Counted from the stretch's first letter, positions 16,992 through 26,494 are shown. The stretch: DNA of 64,000 bases from Pseudomonas cerasi (GCF_900074915.1 NZ_LT222319.1:796001-860000); one strand, 5' to 3'. Made by a program: numbers and translations. Notes: generated from the sequence alone by a model not told the origin.

Positions 16992-18026
16992 ATGGAAAGC
17001 ACCTCTCTAGGCTTCCCTCCACTCACGATGGCGGTTTTCGTCGGTCTGGCCGTTACGGCCATGGCTATCGACATGTTCTCCCACCGGGGAAACAAGCCAA
17101 TCACCCTCGCGCAAGCCTCGGCGTGGTCGATTTTCTGGGTCGCCATTTCGCTGGCCTTCGCCGGTTTCCTGTATGTCCAGCACGGCTCTGAAGTCGCCAC
17201 GCTGTTCGTGACCGGTTACGCGCTGGAAAAAGTGTTAAGCGTCGACAACCTGTTCGTGTTCATGGCGTTGTTCTCCTGGTTCAAGATTCCGGATGGCCTG
17301 CGCCACCGCGTTCTGTACTGGGGCATCATCGGCGCCATCGTCTTCCGCGGCATCTTCGTCGCCATCGGTACCGGCCTTCTGGCGCTGGGTCCATGGGTCG
17401 AAGTGGTGTTTGCGGTCATCGTTGCCTGGACAGCCATCATGATGCTCAGGGCGGGCGATGACGACGACGAAGAAGTCGACTACTCGCAACACATGGCTTA
17501 TCGCTTCGCCAAGAAGCTGTTCCCGGTGTGGCCAAAACTGCACGGCAGCAACTTCTTCGTTCGTCGCTCGGTTCTCGAGCAGGAAGTCAAAAAGCCTGAA
17601 AACGCCGGTATCACGCTGGCGGCCAAAGGCGCTCTGTTCGCGACCCCGCTGTTCCTGTGTCTGGTTGTGGCGGAAATCTCCGACGTGCTGTTCGCGTTCG
17701 ACTCCGTGCCTGCAATCATCGCCGTGAGCCGCGAGCCGCTGATCGTATTCTCGGCCATGCTGTTCGCGATTCTCGGTCTGCGTACCCTGTACTTCGTTCT
17801 GGAAGCCCTCAAGCGCTACCTGGTGCACCTGGAGAAAGCGGTTATCGCCTTGCTGTTCTTCATCGCCGTCAAACTGGGCCTGAATGCAACCAACCACCTG
17901 TTCCATCACGGTTACGAGATCAGCGCCAACACCAGCCTGCTGGTTGTGGTCGTCGTATTGATCATCGGTATCGTTGCAAGCCTGCTTTTCCCGGGCAAAG
18001 ACGAATCCGCGGAAGAAAAAGCGTAA
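16992..18026 (+). CDS. terC: TerC-family integral membrane protein
   Basis: Protein of 344 residues with eight or more hydrophobic helices. The family hallmarks are EKVLSVDNLFVFMALFSWF (membrane acid residues) and the repeat VVAEISDVLFAFDSVPAIIAV. It has the extended cytoplasmic loop with GDDDDEEVDYSQH found in TerC of ter operons. It is thought to act as a metal-ion (manganese/calcium) exporter or sensor hub. A TAAGGA site precedes ATG 16992. It is in the ter operon, 26 bp after terB. Confidence 0.95.
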   Translation: MESTSLGFPPLTMAVFVGLAVTAMAIDMFSHRGNKPITLAQASAWSIFWVAISLAFAGFLYVQHGSEVATLFVTGYALEKVLSVDNLFVFMALFSWFKIPDGLRHRVLYWGIIGAIVFRGIFVAIGTGLLALGPWVEVVFAVIVAWTAIMMLRAGDDDDEEVDYSQHMAYRFAKKLFPVWPKLHGSNFFVRRSVLEQEVKKPENAGITLAAKGALFATPLFLCLVVAEISDVLFAFDSVPAIIAVSREPLIVFSAMLFAILGLRTLYFVLEALKRYLVHLEKAVIALLFFIAVKLGLNATNHLFHHGYEISANTSLLVVVVVLIIGIVASLLFPGKDESAEEKA

Positions 18027-18053
18027 ACACTGGATAAAGGAGATAAACGAATC

Positions 18054-18629
18054 ATGGCTTTGACTCTGCAAAAAGGTGGCAACCTTTCGCTGTCGAAAAC
18101 CGACCCTACCCTGACCAACGTATTGATCGGTCTGGGCTGGGATCCGCGAGCCACTGACGGACAGGATTTCGACCTGGACGCCAGCGCATTCCTGTTGGCC
18201 GCCAATGGCAAGGTCCGCAGTGAAGCTGACTTCATTTTCTACAACCAGCTCAAGAGCGCCGACGGTTCTGTCGAGCACACCGGTGACAACCGTACCGGTG
18301 CTGGCGACGGCGATGACGAAGTCCTCAAGGTCGATCTGGCCCGTGTCCCTGCCGATGTGGAGAAAGTTGTTTTCGTCGTGACCATTCACGACGCAGACAG
18401 CCGCAAGCAGAACTTCGGTCAGGTGGGTGGCTCGTTCATTCGCGTATTGAATGAGCAGTCAGGTTCTGAAGTTGTTCGCTACGACCTGGCAGAAGACGCT
18501 TCCACTGAAACCGCGATGATTTTCGCCGAACTGTACCGCAACAATGGCGAGTGGAAGTTCCGCGCCGTGGGTAGCGGTTTTGCCGGTGGACTGAAAGCCG
18601 TAGCCAACTCTTTCGGCATGAATTTCTGA
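18054..18629 (+). CDS. terD: Tellurite-resistance protein TerD
   Basis: Calcium-binding TerD protein of 191 residues, the usual length. Visible are [57 protein letters not shown] and the C-terminal [21 protein letters not shown] ribosome-binding AAAGGAG precedes the ATG. It is a close paralogue of the next gene (terE), probably from tandem duplication. Confidence 0.92.
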   Translation: MALTLQKGGNLSLSKTDPTLTNVLIGLGWDPRATDGQDFDLDASAFLLAANGKVRSEADFIFYNQLKSADGSVEHTGDNRTGAGDGDDEVLKVDLARVPADVEKVVFVVTIHDADSRKQNFGQVGGSFIRVLNEQSGSEVVRYDLAEDASTETAMIFAELYRNNGEWKFRAVGSGFAGGLKAVANSFGMNF

Positions 18630-18666
18630 TTCACGCCCAACCACTTTTCTGGAAAGGATCAAGAAC

Positions 18667-19245
18667 ATGGCAGTAAGTCTGAGTAAAGGTGGCAACGTTT
18701 CCCTGTCCAAAGAGGCTCCTGGCCTGACAGAAATCACCGTGGGCCTGGGCTGGGATCCGCGTGTGACCGATGGCACCGAGTTCGACCTGGATGCTTCGAT
18801 CTTCATCGTTGGCGAAAATGGCAAAGTGCTGGACGACAGCAGTTTCATTTTCTACAACAACAAGAAGTCGGCTGATGGTTCAGTCGAGCACCTGGGCGAT
18901 AACCGTTCAGGCGCTGGCGAAGGCGATGACGAGTCGGTAACGGTCAAGCTCACTGGCCTGGCAGCGGCAGTGAAGAAGCTGGTTTTCGCGGTTACCATCC
19001 ATTCCGCTGAAGAGCGCAAGCAAAGCTTTGGCCAGGTTTCCAACGCTTACATCCGCGTTGTGAACAAGGCTGACGGCAAGGAAGTTGCTCGTTACGACCT
19101 GTCGGAAGATGCATCGACCGAAACCGCGATGATCTTCGGCGAGTTGTATCGCAATGGCGAAGAGTTCAAGTTCAAGGCCATTGGCCAGGGCTTTGCCGGC
19201 GGTCTGAAGCCTTTGGCAGAAGCTCACGGCGTGGCAATCGGCTAA
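18667..19245 (+). CDS. terE: TerD-family protein TerE
   Basis: Protein of 192 residues, with [38 protein letters not shown] and [19 protein letters not shown] carrying the calcium-binding acids. It is very similar to the upstream TerD over its whole length. A GGAAAGGATC site precedes ATG 18667. It is the last gene before the strong terminator at 19270, so it closes the operon. Confidence 0.9.
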   Translation: MAVSLSKGGNVSLSKEAPGLTEITVGLGWDPRVTDGTEFDLDASIFIVGENGKVLDDSSFIFYNNKKSADGSVEHLGDNRSGAGEGDDESVTVKLTGLAAAVKKLVFAVTIHSAEERKQSFGQVSNAYIRVVNKADGKEVARYDLSEDASTETAMIFGELYRNGEEFKFKAIGQGFAGGLKPLAEAHGVAIG

Positions 19246-19269
19246 ACCCGAGCAGCGCCCAATAAAAAC

Positions 19270-19296
19270 CCCCGCCAGCGATGGCGGGGTTTTTTT
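19270..19296 (+). terminator. Rho-independent terminator of ter operon
   Basis: Eight-base-pair stem CCCCGCCA/TGGCGGGG with GCGA loop, followed by seven T. It lies 24 bp after the terE stop. Confidence 0.95.
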
Positions 19297-19310
19297 ATTG
19301 GGTGCTGATC

Positions 19311-19432
19311 ATAGCTATCGTTCCTCACGCTCCAGCGTGGGAATGCAGTTCACGACGCTCTGCGTCGTCAAGAGAACGCGGAGCGTCCGGAAAGGCATGC
19401 GACGCAGAGCGCCACACGATAGTTGCAAGTGC
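19311..19432. repeat. REP-like palindromic repeat cluster
   Basis: The stretch contains CACGCTCCAGCGTGGGAATG and GACGCTCTGCGTCGTC with several partial palindromes (for example CACGCTccAGCGTG), and the related GACGCAGAGCG in inverse orientation near 19401. Such CGTTCC...AGCGTGGGAATG elements are common between genes of fluorescent pseudomonads. It separates the ter terminator from the gene on the other strand. Confidence 0.7.
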
Positions 19433-19469
19433 GCAGCACAGTCTTCGGTCCAATAACGTAGTGCTGAAG

Positions 19470-20546
19470 TTAACGTTCGCTTCTGCCCACACCCGATGGT
19501 CCTGCGGCCAGCATGCGCCCGGCCAGTCGAGAGAAGGGCAGGCTTTGCAGCCATACTGTGCCGGGGCCGGTCAGTCTGGCGAAGAAAACCCCTTCGCCGC
19601 CGAACAGCATCGACTTGATGCCGCCACCGACCGTGCGGATATCGTAATCGACGGTCTGGGTCATGGCTGCCAGGCAGCCGGTGTCGACGTCCAGCGCTTC
19701 GCCTGCCGTCAGTTCGATCTTGCGCACCGTGCCGCCCATGTGCACGAACACCCAGCCGTCACCTTCCAGCTTTTGCAGGATGAAACCTTCGCCCCCGAAC
19801 AGACCGGTGAGGATTTTCTTCTGGAACTGGATACCGATGGAGACGCCCTTGGCGCCAGCCAGAAAACTGTCTTTCTGACAGATCAGCCTGCCGCCGAAGT
19901 CGCGCAGGTTGAGCGGCAGTATCGTGCCGGGGTAGGGCGCTGCAAACGCCACGCGGCCCTTGCCTGAACCCTGTTGCGAAAACACCGTAGTGAACAGGCT
20001 CTCGCCGGTCAGCATGCGCTTGCCTGCACCGAACAGCGAACCCAGCAGCCCGGACGATTGATTGCTGCCGTCGCCGAAGATGGTCTCCATCTGCACGTCG
20101 CAGGTCTTGTACATCATCGCTCCGGCTTCGGCGACGGCGCTTTCGCCAGGGTCAAGCTCCAGTTCGATGAACTGGGTTTCCGTGCCGTACAGCTTGAAGT
20201 CCACGCCATCGGCGGTCTGCGCCAGGCCATAGCCGCCCGAGGCGTTCGGGTCGCGCGTAAACGAAGGGCGTCTGGCGGGCACAGAGGCCGGCGCGGGTGT
20301 CGGGGCTGCCTGCGCCGGCAGCGCGGACGGCCTGGGCTGGATCATGTCCGGCGTCGGCTCAGGAAAAGGCGTCACCCCGTCCTTCTTCATGGCGCGCACC
20401 TGCGGCACCTGATAGATCGGCTGCCAGTCCGGCATGCCCTGCTTCCAGCACCACGCGCCGGGCGACTCACGGGCAATCAGCCGCGCAGCATCCGCGTCCA
20501 TCGGGCCGAGTTGCTTGCCCGCGTTCATCACAAACCATTGTTCCAA
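19470..20546 (-). CDS. AIM24/TIGR00266-family protein with GYF_2 domain
   Basis: Protein of 358 residues. Residues 1-50 resemble a GYF_2 domain (EQWFVMNAGKQLGPMDADAARLI, then GMPDWQPI). A Pro-Ala rich linker follows (about 65-95), and the AIM24 beta-roll domain covers about 110-340 (FIELELDPGESAVAEAGAMMYK, LDVDTGCLAAMTQTVDYD). AIM24 proteins affect mitochondrial or membrane integrity in yeast; the bacterial role is unknown. The start is TTG 20546, with GGGAG about 9 bp upstream and no ATG that would keep the GYF domain. It is convergent with the ter operon and 47 bp downstream of nadC on the same strand. Confidence 0.8.
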   Translation of the reverse strand: MEQWFVMNAGKQLGPMDADAARLIARESPGAWCWKQGMPDWQPIYQVPQVRAMKKDGVTPFPEPTPDMIQPRPSALPAQAAPTPAPASVPARRPSFTRDPNASGGYGLAQTADGVDFKLYGTETQFIELELDPGESAVAEAGAMMYKTCDVQMETIFGDGSNQSSGLLGSLFGAGKRMLTGESLFTTVFSQQGSGKGRVAFAAPYPGTILPLNLRDFGGRLICQKDSFLAGAKGVSIGIQFQKKILTGLFGGEGFILQKLEGDGWVFVHMGGTVRKIELTAGEALDVDTGCLAAMTQTVDYDIRTVGGGIKSMLFGGEGVFFARLTGPGTVWLQSLPFSRLAGRMLAAGPSGVGRSER

Positions 20547-20593
20547 AGCGTCTACTCCCGAGCGAATAGTGACAGTTGGCTGTGCGCGATGCG

Positions 20594-21442
20594 TCAGAGG
20601 CTCAGGCGCATGGACAGGTCCACGGCTTTCACGTCCTTGGTCATCGCACCGATGGAAATGTAATCGACACCCGTTTCTGCAATCACCCGCAGGGTGTCGT
20701 CATTGATGCCGCCGCTGGCTTCAAGGCTGGCACGGCCTGCGGTAAGGCGCACAGCCTCGCGCATGTCATCAAGGCTCAATTCATCGAGCATGATGATGTC
20801 GGCGCCTGCGTCCAGCGCCTGCCTGAGCTCACTCAGGCTTTCCACCTCGACTTCCACAGGCTTGCCGGGGGCAATCCGGTGCGCCGCTTCTATTGCCTGA
20901 GCGATGCCGCCACAGGCTGCGATATGGTTTTCCTTGATCAGAAACGCGTCGTACAGCCCGATGCGATGGTTATGACAGCCGCCGCAGGTGACCGCGTATT
21001 TCTGCGCCAGGCGCAGGCCCGGCAGGGTCTTGCGGGTATCCAGCAGTTTGACCTGAGTGCCCGCGACCATGTCCGCGAAGTACTGCGCCCGGGTGGCCAC
21101 TCCCGAGAGCATCTGCAGGAAATTGAGCGCGCTGCGTTCGCCGGTCAACAGCGAGCGGGCCGGGCCTTCAAGGTGAAACAGCGCCTGATTGGGACTGACA
21201 CGGTCGCCATCGGTCACTTGCCAGTGCACGGCGACGCGCGGGTCCAGTTGCCGGAAGACCGCATCGACCCAGGCAGTACCGGCGATCACCGCTGCATCGC
21301 GGGAAATGATAGTGGCCTTGGCCAGCCGTTCTGCCGGAATCAATTGGGCGGTGATATCGCCGCTGCCGACATCCTCCAGCAATGCGCGACGCACATTGGC
21401 CTCGATCTCGGCGGTCAGGTCGGCAATTCGTAAATTCGGCAT
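20594..21442 (-). CDS. nadC: Nicotinate-nucleotide pyrophosphorylase (quinolinate PRTase)
   Basis: Converts quinolinate and PRPP to nicotinate mononucleotide in de novo NAD synthesis. The protein has 282 residues. Visible motifs are [41 protein letters not shown] (active-site Arg and His cluster), [13 protein letters not shown] and [15 protein letters not shown] 21442 has GGAG upstream; the frame extends 22 codons further without need. It is followed by the AIM24-like gene. nadC next to ampD and pilA is the usual Pseudomonas order. Confidence 0.97.
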   Translation of the reverse strand: MPNLRIADLTAEIEANVRRALLEDVGSGDITAQLIPAERLAKATIISRDAAVIAGTAWVDAVFRQLDPRVAVHWQVTDGDRVSPNQALFHLEGPARSLLTGERSALNFLQMLSGVATRAQYFADMVAGTQVKLLDTRKTLPGLRLAQKYAVTCGGCHNHRIGLYDAFLIKENHIAACGGIAQAIEAAHRIAPGKPVEVEVESLSELRQALDAGADIIMLDELSLDDMREAVRLTAGRASLEASGGINDDTLRVIAETGVDYISIGAMTKDVKAVDLSMRLSL

Positions 21443-21795
21443 AGCGGGCTCCAGTAGCAAAGTCGTTCGAGTATAAGGCACCGCATCCCGCTTACCCACC
21501 TGCGCCATGCCAGGGTGTTACCCCTGGAAACGTGCAGTTGGTCGGTTTGGCAAATTCGTTTGCGATGGAAAGCGAATATCGCGGTCTATCGCTGCATATG
21601 AATGCCTTGCCGCTTCATTCGCGAGAGTGAAAGAAAAGTCTCACTGGCGTTGATGACAAGTTTTGAAAGATAATCCGACTTGTAATTGACGCCATGAGTT
21701 TGACGTTGCGCAAGGCCAAGGGGGTCGCTTCACAGTGCGAGGGTAACAAGCCACGTTTGTGATGGGGTTCAGGTTGTTTCCTGTCAGGGGGTGTA
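21443..21795. other. Intergenic region between nadC and DUF1631 gene
   Basis: 353 bp without a supported gene. It should hold the divergent promoters for nadC and the DUF1631 gene. A short imperfect hairpin (CCAGG...CCTGG near 21510) is present, and GGGGG precedes ATG 21796. I see no clear operator. Confidence 0.5.
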
Positions 21796-24036
21796 ATGCC
21801 AAACGACGAAAAAGTAGTGCCGTTGAGCAAATCGTTCCCTTTGCAGGGGGCGGGTACTCCGTTGGCCCGGTTACCCGTTGTGTTGTTGCAGGTTCGCGAC
21901 AAGGCGGCCCAGCAGCTCAAGGATGCATTGCAGGCGTTGTTCGATAACGCCGACGATACGCTGTTCGAAATGGCTGACCGCGCCCGCAGCAACACTGAGC
22001 AGAACATCTTTTTTGAAGCCATGCGTGACCTGCGCCTCAAGCGCAAAAGCATAGAACGTGGCTTCCTCGACAAGTTCTACGAGTCCTTTCTGGTCCTGGG
22101 CCAGTATCAGATTCAGGAGCCTGTGCTTCCGGCCCCTGTGTCCTTCGACAAGCTGTCGCTGGTGCACAACGACGATCTCGAGAAGACCGTGGCCGTGGAC
22201 GCTATGGTCAGCAAGGTCATGAGCCGTGACGCCCTGGCTCTGGGGCAGCTCACTGCACGCCTGGACGTGCTCATTCCGCAAGCCATTGCCGAAGACTCCA
22301 ACCCCCTGGGGCCGGCGATGCTGTGCCGGTTCTTTCTGGACGCCGGGCGCAGCCTTGGCGTCGAGATCAAGGTCAAACTGATCATTCTCAAACTGTTCGA
22401 GAAGTACGTCCTGGCCAATACGGACGACCTGTACAGCGAAGCCAATCAGTTGCTGATTGCCACAGGTGTATTACCGAACATGAAAGCATTGCCGGCCCGT
22501 CGTTCATCCGACAGGGCGGCGCCCAGAAGTCGTGTTTCCGAGATGTCCGACCCTGCCCTGAACGAAGCCGCCGACAAACTCGACAAGGGTGTGCAGGAGG
22601 TCTTCTCGGCGTTGCAGGAATTGCTGCTGCACGTGCGCGGTAATCTCGCGCCGCGTCATGAGCCCAACGCCGAAGTGCGTCCGATTTCCAGCCGGGACCT
22701 GCTGCGCCTGCTGTCTCACCTGCAGCAATATGTGCCGTCGCAGGACACTTCAGACGATTTCGACCTGCGCAATCAGTTGGAACAACTGCTGACGCGAGTC
22801 AACGTCAAGACCGGCAAATCCAGAATCGTCGGTGTCGGTGACGAGGACGTCATCAACCTGATCGCCATGCTGTTCGAGTTCATTCTCGATGACCGCAACC
22901 TGACGCCTTCACTGCGTGCTTTGATCGGGCGTCTGCAGATTCCGATGCTCAAAGTGGCGGTCATTGACAAAAGCTTCTTCAGCCGCGGCAGTCATCCTGC
23001 CCGTCGCCTGCTTAACGAAATTGCCACTGCCGCATTGGGCTGGGGCGGTCGTGACGACTATCAGCGCGACTCGCTGTATCAGCGTGTCGAGCAGATCGTG
23101 CAGCGCCTGCTCAATGATTTTGTCGATGACCCGGCAATTTTTTCCGAGTTGCTGGCGGATTTTCTGGCCTTCACCAGTGACGAGCGTCGCCGCAGCGAGT
23201 TGCTCGAGCAGCGCACCCGCGATGCCGAAGAAGGGCGCGCCCGTGCCGAATTGGCCAGGCAGCAGGTGCAGCATGAGCTGAATCAGCGCCTATTGGGCAA
23301 AACCTTGCCCGAGGTGGTTGTGCGGCTGTTGCAGGAGGCCTGGAGCAAGGTCCTGCTGTTGACCTGTCTCAAGCATGGCGAAGAGTCCAGCGAGTGGCAG
23401 GCCGGGCTGGAGACCATGGACGAGTTGATCTGGAGCGTCGAGCTGCACGACGACCCGCAGGCTCTGCAGCGCTTGCTGGAGCTGGTTCCGGGACTGCTCA
23501 AGTCGCTGCGTGATGGCTTGACCAGCGCCGCGTTCGACCCGTTTGCCACCAGCGAATTCTTCAGCCAGCTGGAGTCGCTGCATGTCCAGGCTTTCCAGCA
23601 CTTCTCGCGCCTGCAGGAAGGCGAGGGCGATACCGTTCAGGCAGACGGCCTGGCCGTCGAAGGCCCGCCGATGATGGCGGTGGTCGAGGAAATCGTTCTG
23701 ATTACTCCTGAAGAGCAGATGCTCAATGAACCGGTGGTTCAGCTACCCGACGACGATGCAGGCCTGCAGATGGTCGACAAGTTGCGGGTCGGTTGCTGGG
23801 TCGAGATTCAGGAAGATGAAGAGCACAAGCTGCGTTGCAAGTTGACCGCGATTGTCGAGCCTACCGGACGTTATGTGTTCGTCAATCGTACCGGCATGAA
23901 GGTTCTGGAAAAGACCCGCACCGGCCTTGCCGTCGAATTTCGTCGCGGTGCGGTGCGTATTCTCGACGACGCGCTACTCTTCGATCGGGCTCTGGAGTCC
24001 GTCATCAGCAACTTGCGCAACCTCAAGGGCGCCTGA
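21796..24036 (+). CDS. DUF1631 domain-containing protein
   Basis: Large, acidic, mostly helical protein of 746 residues conserved next to nadC and ampD in Pseudomonas. Visible are LARLPVVLLQVRDKAAQQLKDAL at the N-terminus, the charged helical stretch DERRRSELLEQRTRDAEEGRA near 455-480 (possible coiled coil), and a C-terminal PilZ-like beta segment (VGCWVEIQEDEEHKLRCKLTAIVE, residues 660-735). A PilZ-type C-terminus could bind cyclic di-GMP, but the RxxxR motif is not obvious. Function is unknown. Some databases label it thymidine phosphorylase, which the sequence does not support. Confidence 0.8.
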   Translation: MPNDEKVVPLSKSFPLQGAGTPLARLPVVLLQVRDKAAQQLKDALQALFDNADDTLFEMADRARSNTEQNIFFEAMRDLRLKRKSIERGFLDKFYESFLVLGQYQIQEPVLPAPVSFDKLSLVHNDDLEKTVAVDAMVSKVMSRDALALGQLTARLDVLIPQAIAEDSNPLGPAMLCRFFLDAGRSLGVEIKVKLIILKLFEKYVLANTDDLYSEANQLLIATGVLPNMKALPARRSSDRAAPRSRVSEMSDPALNEAADKLDKGVQEVFSALQELLLHVRGNLAPRHEPNAEVRPISSRDLLRLLSHLQQYVPSQDTSDDFDLRNQLEQLLTRVNVKTGKSRIVGVGDEDVINLIAMLFEFILDDRNLTPSLRALIGRLQIPMLKVAVIDKSFFSRGSHPARRLLNEIATAALGWGGRDDYQRDSLYQRVEQIVQRLLNDFVDDPAIFSELLADFLAFTSDERRRSELLEQRTRDAEEGRARAELARQQVQHELNQRLLGKTLPEVVVRLLQEAWSKVLLLTCLKHGEESSEWQAGLETMDELIWSVELHDDPQALQRLLELVPGLLKSLRDGLTSAAFDPFATSEFFSQLESLHVQAFQHFSRLQEGEGDTVQADGLAVEGPPMMAVVEEIVLITPEEQMLNEPVVQLPDDDAGLQMVDKLRVGCWVEIQEDEEHKLRCKLTAIVEPTGRYVFVNRTGMKVLEKTRTGLAVEFRRGAVRILDDALLFDRALESVISNLRNLKGA

Positions 24037-24044
24037 TTGACTGA

Positions 24045-24150
24045 TTAAAGCTATCGTTCGTCTGCGCTGCTGATCGTCAGGCAGCCGATTGACCAGCGTG
24101 CCGACGCCTCGCGTCGGCACGTGCCAGTGACGCTCCGTCACAGATCCCTG
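24045..24150. repeat. Palindromic repeat with perfect 10-bp hairpin
   Basis: GTGCCGACGC-CTC-GCGTCGGCAC (24098-24120) is a perfect stem-loop. It is followed by GTGACG-CTC-CGTCAC (24127-24141). AGCTATCGTTC at the left end is like the start of the element at 19311. It could also act as terminator for the DUF1631 gene, though there is no T run. Confidence 0.7.
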
Positions 24151-24258
24151 CATCTACGGCGTCTTTCCTACATCGCGGATCCGTACCCCAACCCCCACGT
24201 CAGCTGCTGTCACGGGCATAATCAGCGCTACTTATTTACCCCCGTTCAAGGAGCATTC

Positions 24259-24807
24259 ATGCAACTGGACTCCGCAAGCGGCTGGTGCGACGGCGTGCAG
24301 CATTGCCCCTCGCCCAACTTCAATGCGCGACCCGAAGGCGAAATCTCGCTGCTGGTGATCCACAACATCAGCCTGCCGCCAGCGCAATTCAAGACCGGCA
24401 AGGTGCAGGCTTTCTTTCAGAACCGGCTCGACACCGACGAGCATCCCTACTTTGTGGGGATTGCCGATCTGCGCGTTTCAGCGCATTTTCTGATTGAACG
24501 TGATGGCGAGGTCATTCAGTTCGTCTCTTGTCTTGATCGTGCGTGGCACGCCGGTGTTTCCTGTTTTCAGGGCCGGGAAGGGTGTAATGACTTTTCTGTC
24601 GGCATCGAACTGGAGGGGACGGATGACCAGCCTTTCACCGATGCGCAATACCACGCGCTGATCGACCTGACGCGACAGTTGCGCCAGGCATTCGAGGCGA
24701 TCACCCCCGAGCGTATCTGTGGTCACAGTGACGTGGCGCCGGGACGCAAGACTGATCCTGGGCCCTGTTTTGACTGGGCCAGGTTTCGAGCGGCTTTGCT
24801 GGATTGA
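24259..24807 (+). CDS. ampD: 1,6-anhydro-N-acetylmuramyl-L-alanine amidase AmpD
   Basis: Cytoplasmic zinc amidase of peptidoglycan recycling that removes the stem peptide from anhydro-muropeptides; its loss derepresses ampC beta-lactamase. The protein has 182 residues. The zinc ligands are visible as His in LLVIHNISLP and His/Asp in ICGHSDVAPGRKTDPGPCFDW. ATG 24259 has AAGGAG upstream. It is followed by ampE. Confidence 0.96.
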   Translation: MQLDSASGWCDGVQHCPSPNFNARPEGEISLLVIHNISLPPAQFKTGKVQAFFQNRLDTDEHPYFVGIADLRVSAHFLIERDGEVIQFVSCLDRAWHAGVSCFQGREGCNDFSVGIELEGTDDQPFTDAQYHALIDLTRQLRQAFEAITPERICGHSDVAPGRKTDPGPCFDWARFRAALLD

Positions 24808-24822
24808 TGTGAGGGACGAACA

Positions 24823-25659
24823 ATGAGTTTTCTGGTGCTACTGCTGGCCGTTCTTATCGAAAAGTTTTCTGCCCTGCGTCAGCGCGTTCAGCGTGACGGG
24901 CCGTGGCTGAAAGAACTGGCAAAGCTCGAGGCCAGCCCGCGGACCTCGACACGTCCCTGGTTGATGCTGGCGCTGCTGGTGCTCGTGCCCGTGCTGATCC
25001 TGCAACTGGCGCTGACCATCATCGGCTCGGTAGCCTATGGCTGGCTGGTTCTGCCCATTCACCTGCTGGTGTTGATATACAGCCTTGGCCGGGTGGATCT
25101 GGTCGCGGTGCTCGGGCCGTTTCGTGATGCCTGCCGACGTGGCGATGCGCAGGCTGCGGTGCACTTGGCCGAGCGCGACATGGGCGTGCAGGCGGACAAC
25201 AGCGAGCAATTGCTGCAGGGTGTGCAGGGCTACCTGCTCTGGCAGGCGTTTCAGAGTTTCTTCGCCGTGATTTTCTGGTACTTCGTACTCGGCCCGGTGG
25301 CTGCGCTGGCCTACAGGCTATTGGCACTTGCTGCCGAGCACGGCAAGACTCCAGCACTGGTCGAGCGCGCAGGGCAGTTGCGCCATGCCTTTGACTGGGT
25401 GCCGGTCAGGTTGCTCGCCGCCAGCTTCGCATTGGTCGGCAATTTTGTGGCGGTCACCCGGGTGATGCTGCATGAACTGCTGAACTGGAACATCAGTGCT
25501 GCGCAACTGATTACGCGCGTTGGCTGCGCCGCCAGCGAGGTTCCGCCTCCGATGATGGGCGCGCAGGGCGTCACCGGCCTCGACATGCTCTGGGAGCTGC
25601 TGGTACGTGCGGCGGTGGTCTGGTACGCAGGGTTTGCCCTGTGGACCCTTCTGCTCTGA
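24823..25659 (+). CDS. ampE: Regulatory signalling/membrane protein AmpE
   Basis: Inner-membrane protein of 278 residues, partner of ampD in the ampDE operon and proposed sensor in beta-lactamase induction. It has an N-terminal helix (FLVLLLAVLIEKFSALRQRVQRDGPW) and further segments near 50-90, 140-175, 195-215 and the C-terminus. It is 15 bp after ampD, with GAGGGACG before ATG 24823. Confidence 0.92.
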   Translation: MSFLVLLLAVLIEKFSALRQRVQRDGPWLKELAKLEASPRTSTRPWLMLALLVLVPVLILQLALTIIGSVAYGWLVLPIHLLVLIYSLGRVDLVAVLGPFRDACRRGDAQAAVHLAERDMGVQADNSEQLLQGVQGYLLWQAFQSFFAVIFWYFVLGPVAALAYRLLALAAEHGKTPALVERAGQLRHAFDWVPVRLLAASFALVGNFVAVTRVMLHELLNWNISAAQLITRVGCAASEVPPPMMGAQGVTGLDMLWELLVRAAVVWYAGFALWTLLL

Positions 25660-25693
25660 TCCGATCCTGGCCGCACAGGTCAGGCAGGTGACA

Positions 25694-26494
25694 TCAGGTG
25701 TGTGACAGGCGAGGCCAGTCGAACAGTTCGCAGGCGTTGTCGGTGCTCGCCTGGGCCAGTCGCTGGGGGCTGATCTTCATCAGCTCCGCGATGGCCTCGC
25801 AAATGTCGGGCAAGTGCTGCGGGCTGTTGCGCTGGTAGGGATGCATGGCGGGCGCCATGTCCGGTGAGTCGGTTTCCAGCACCACGCTGTCCAGCGGCAG
25901 TTCGGCGATGACCCGATGCATGCGCAGTGCCTGCGGCCAGGTCGCCGCTCCGCCCAGACCCAGTTTGAACCCCAGTTTGATGTATTCGCGTGCCTCTTCG
26001 CGGCTGCCGGCAAAGGCGTGAATGATGCCGCTGCGTTTTGGTTTGTGGCGCTTGAGCGTCGAGATCACATCGGCATGGCTGCGGCGCACGTGCAGCAAGG
26101 CGGGCAGGTTGAAGTCCGCTGCCAGCTGCAATTGCGCGTCAAAGAGCGTCTGCTGACGCGCCTTGTCCGGGCGCTCTACGTAATAATCCAGACCGATCTC
26201 ACCCACCGCACATAACTGCGGATGGCCTTTCAGGCGCGTCAGCCAGTCGCCCAGCTCGGTCAGGTGTTCGGTCAGGTGTTCGGTACGGTGCTCATCGATG
26301 TACACCGGATGCATGCCGAACGCTGCGTGCAGGGCGGGGTTGGCTTCGGTCAGTTCCCAGAGCCGCTGCCAGTTACGCTGATACACCCCGAGCACCACCA
26401 TGCGCTCAACGCCAAGCGTCAGACAGTTGTCCAGAACCTGAGCGCGGTCGGCATCGAAATCCGGAAAATCCAGGTGGGTATGGGTATCGATCAT
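25694..26494 (-). CDS. TatD-family metal-dependent hydrolase
   Basis: TIM-barrel amidohydrolase fold of 266 residues. The metal ligands are HTHLDF (residues 4-6), VGEIGLDYYVE, LLHVRRSHADV, GIIHAFAGS and LETDSPDMAP. Members act as 3'-5' exonucleases or D-aminoacyl-tRNA-type hydrolases. ATG 26494 (MIDTHTHLDF) is the family start; the open frame continues upstream into fruR antisense-free sequence and is not needed. A 12-bp tandem duplication encodes HLTEHLTE near residue 75. It follows fruR on the same strand with an 8-bp gap. Confidence 0.92.
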   Translation of the reverse strand: MIDTHTHLDFPDFDADRAQVLDNCLTLGVERMVVLGVYQRNWQRLWELTEANPALHAAFGMHPVYIDEHRTEHLTEHLTELGDWLTRLKGHPQLCAVGEIGLDYYVERPDKARQQTLFDAQLQLAADFNLPALLHVRRSHADVISTLKRHKPKRSGIIHAFAGSREEAREYIKLGFKLGLGGAATWPQALRMHRVIAELPLDSVVLETDSPDMAPAMHPYQRNSPQHLPDICEAIAELMKISPQRLAQASTDNACELFDWPRLSHT

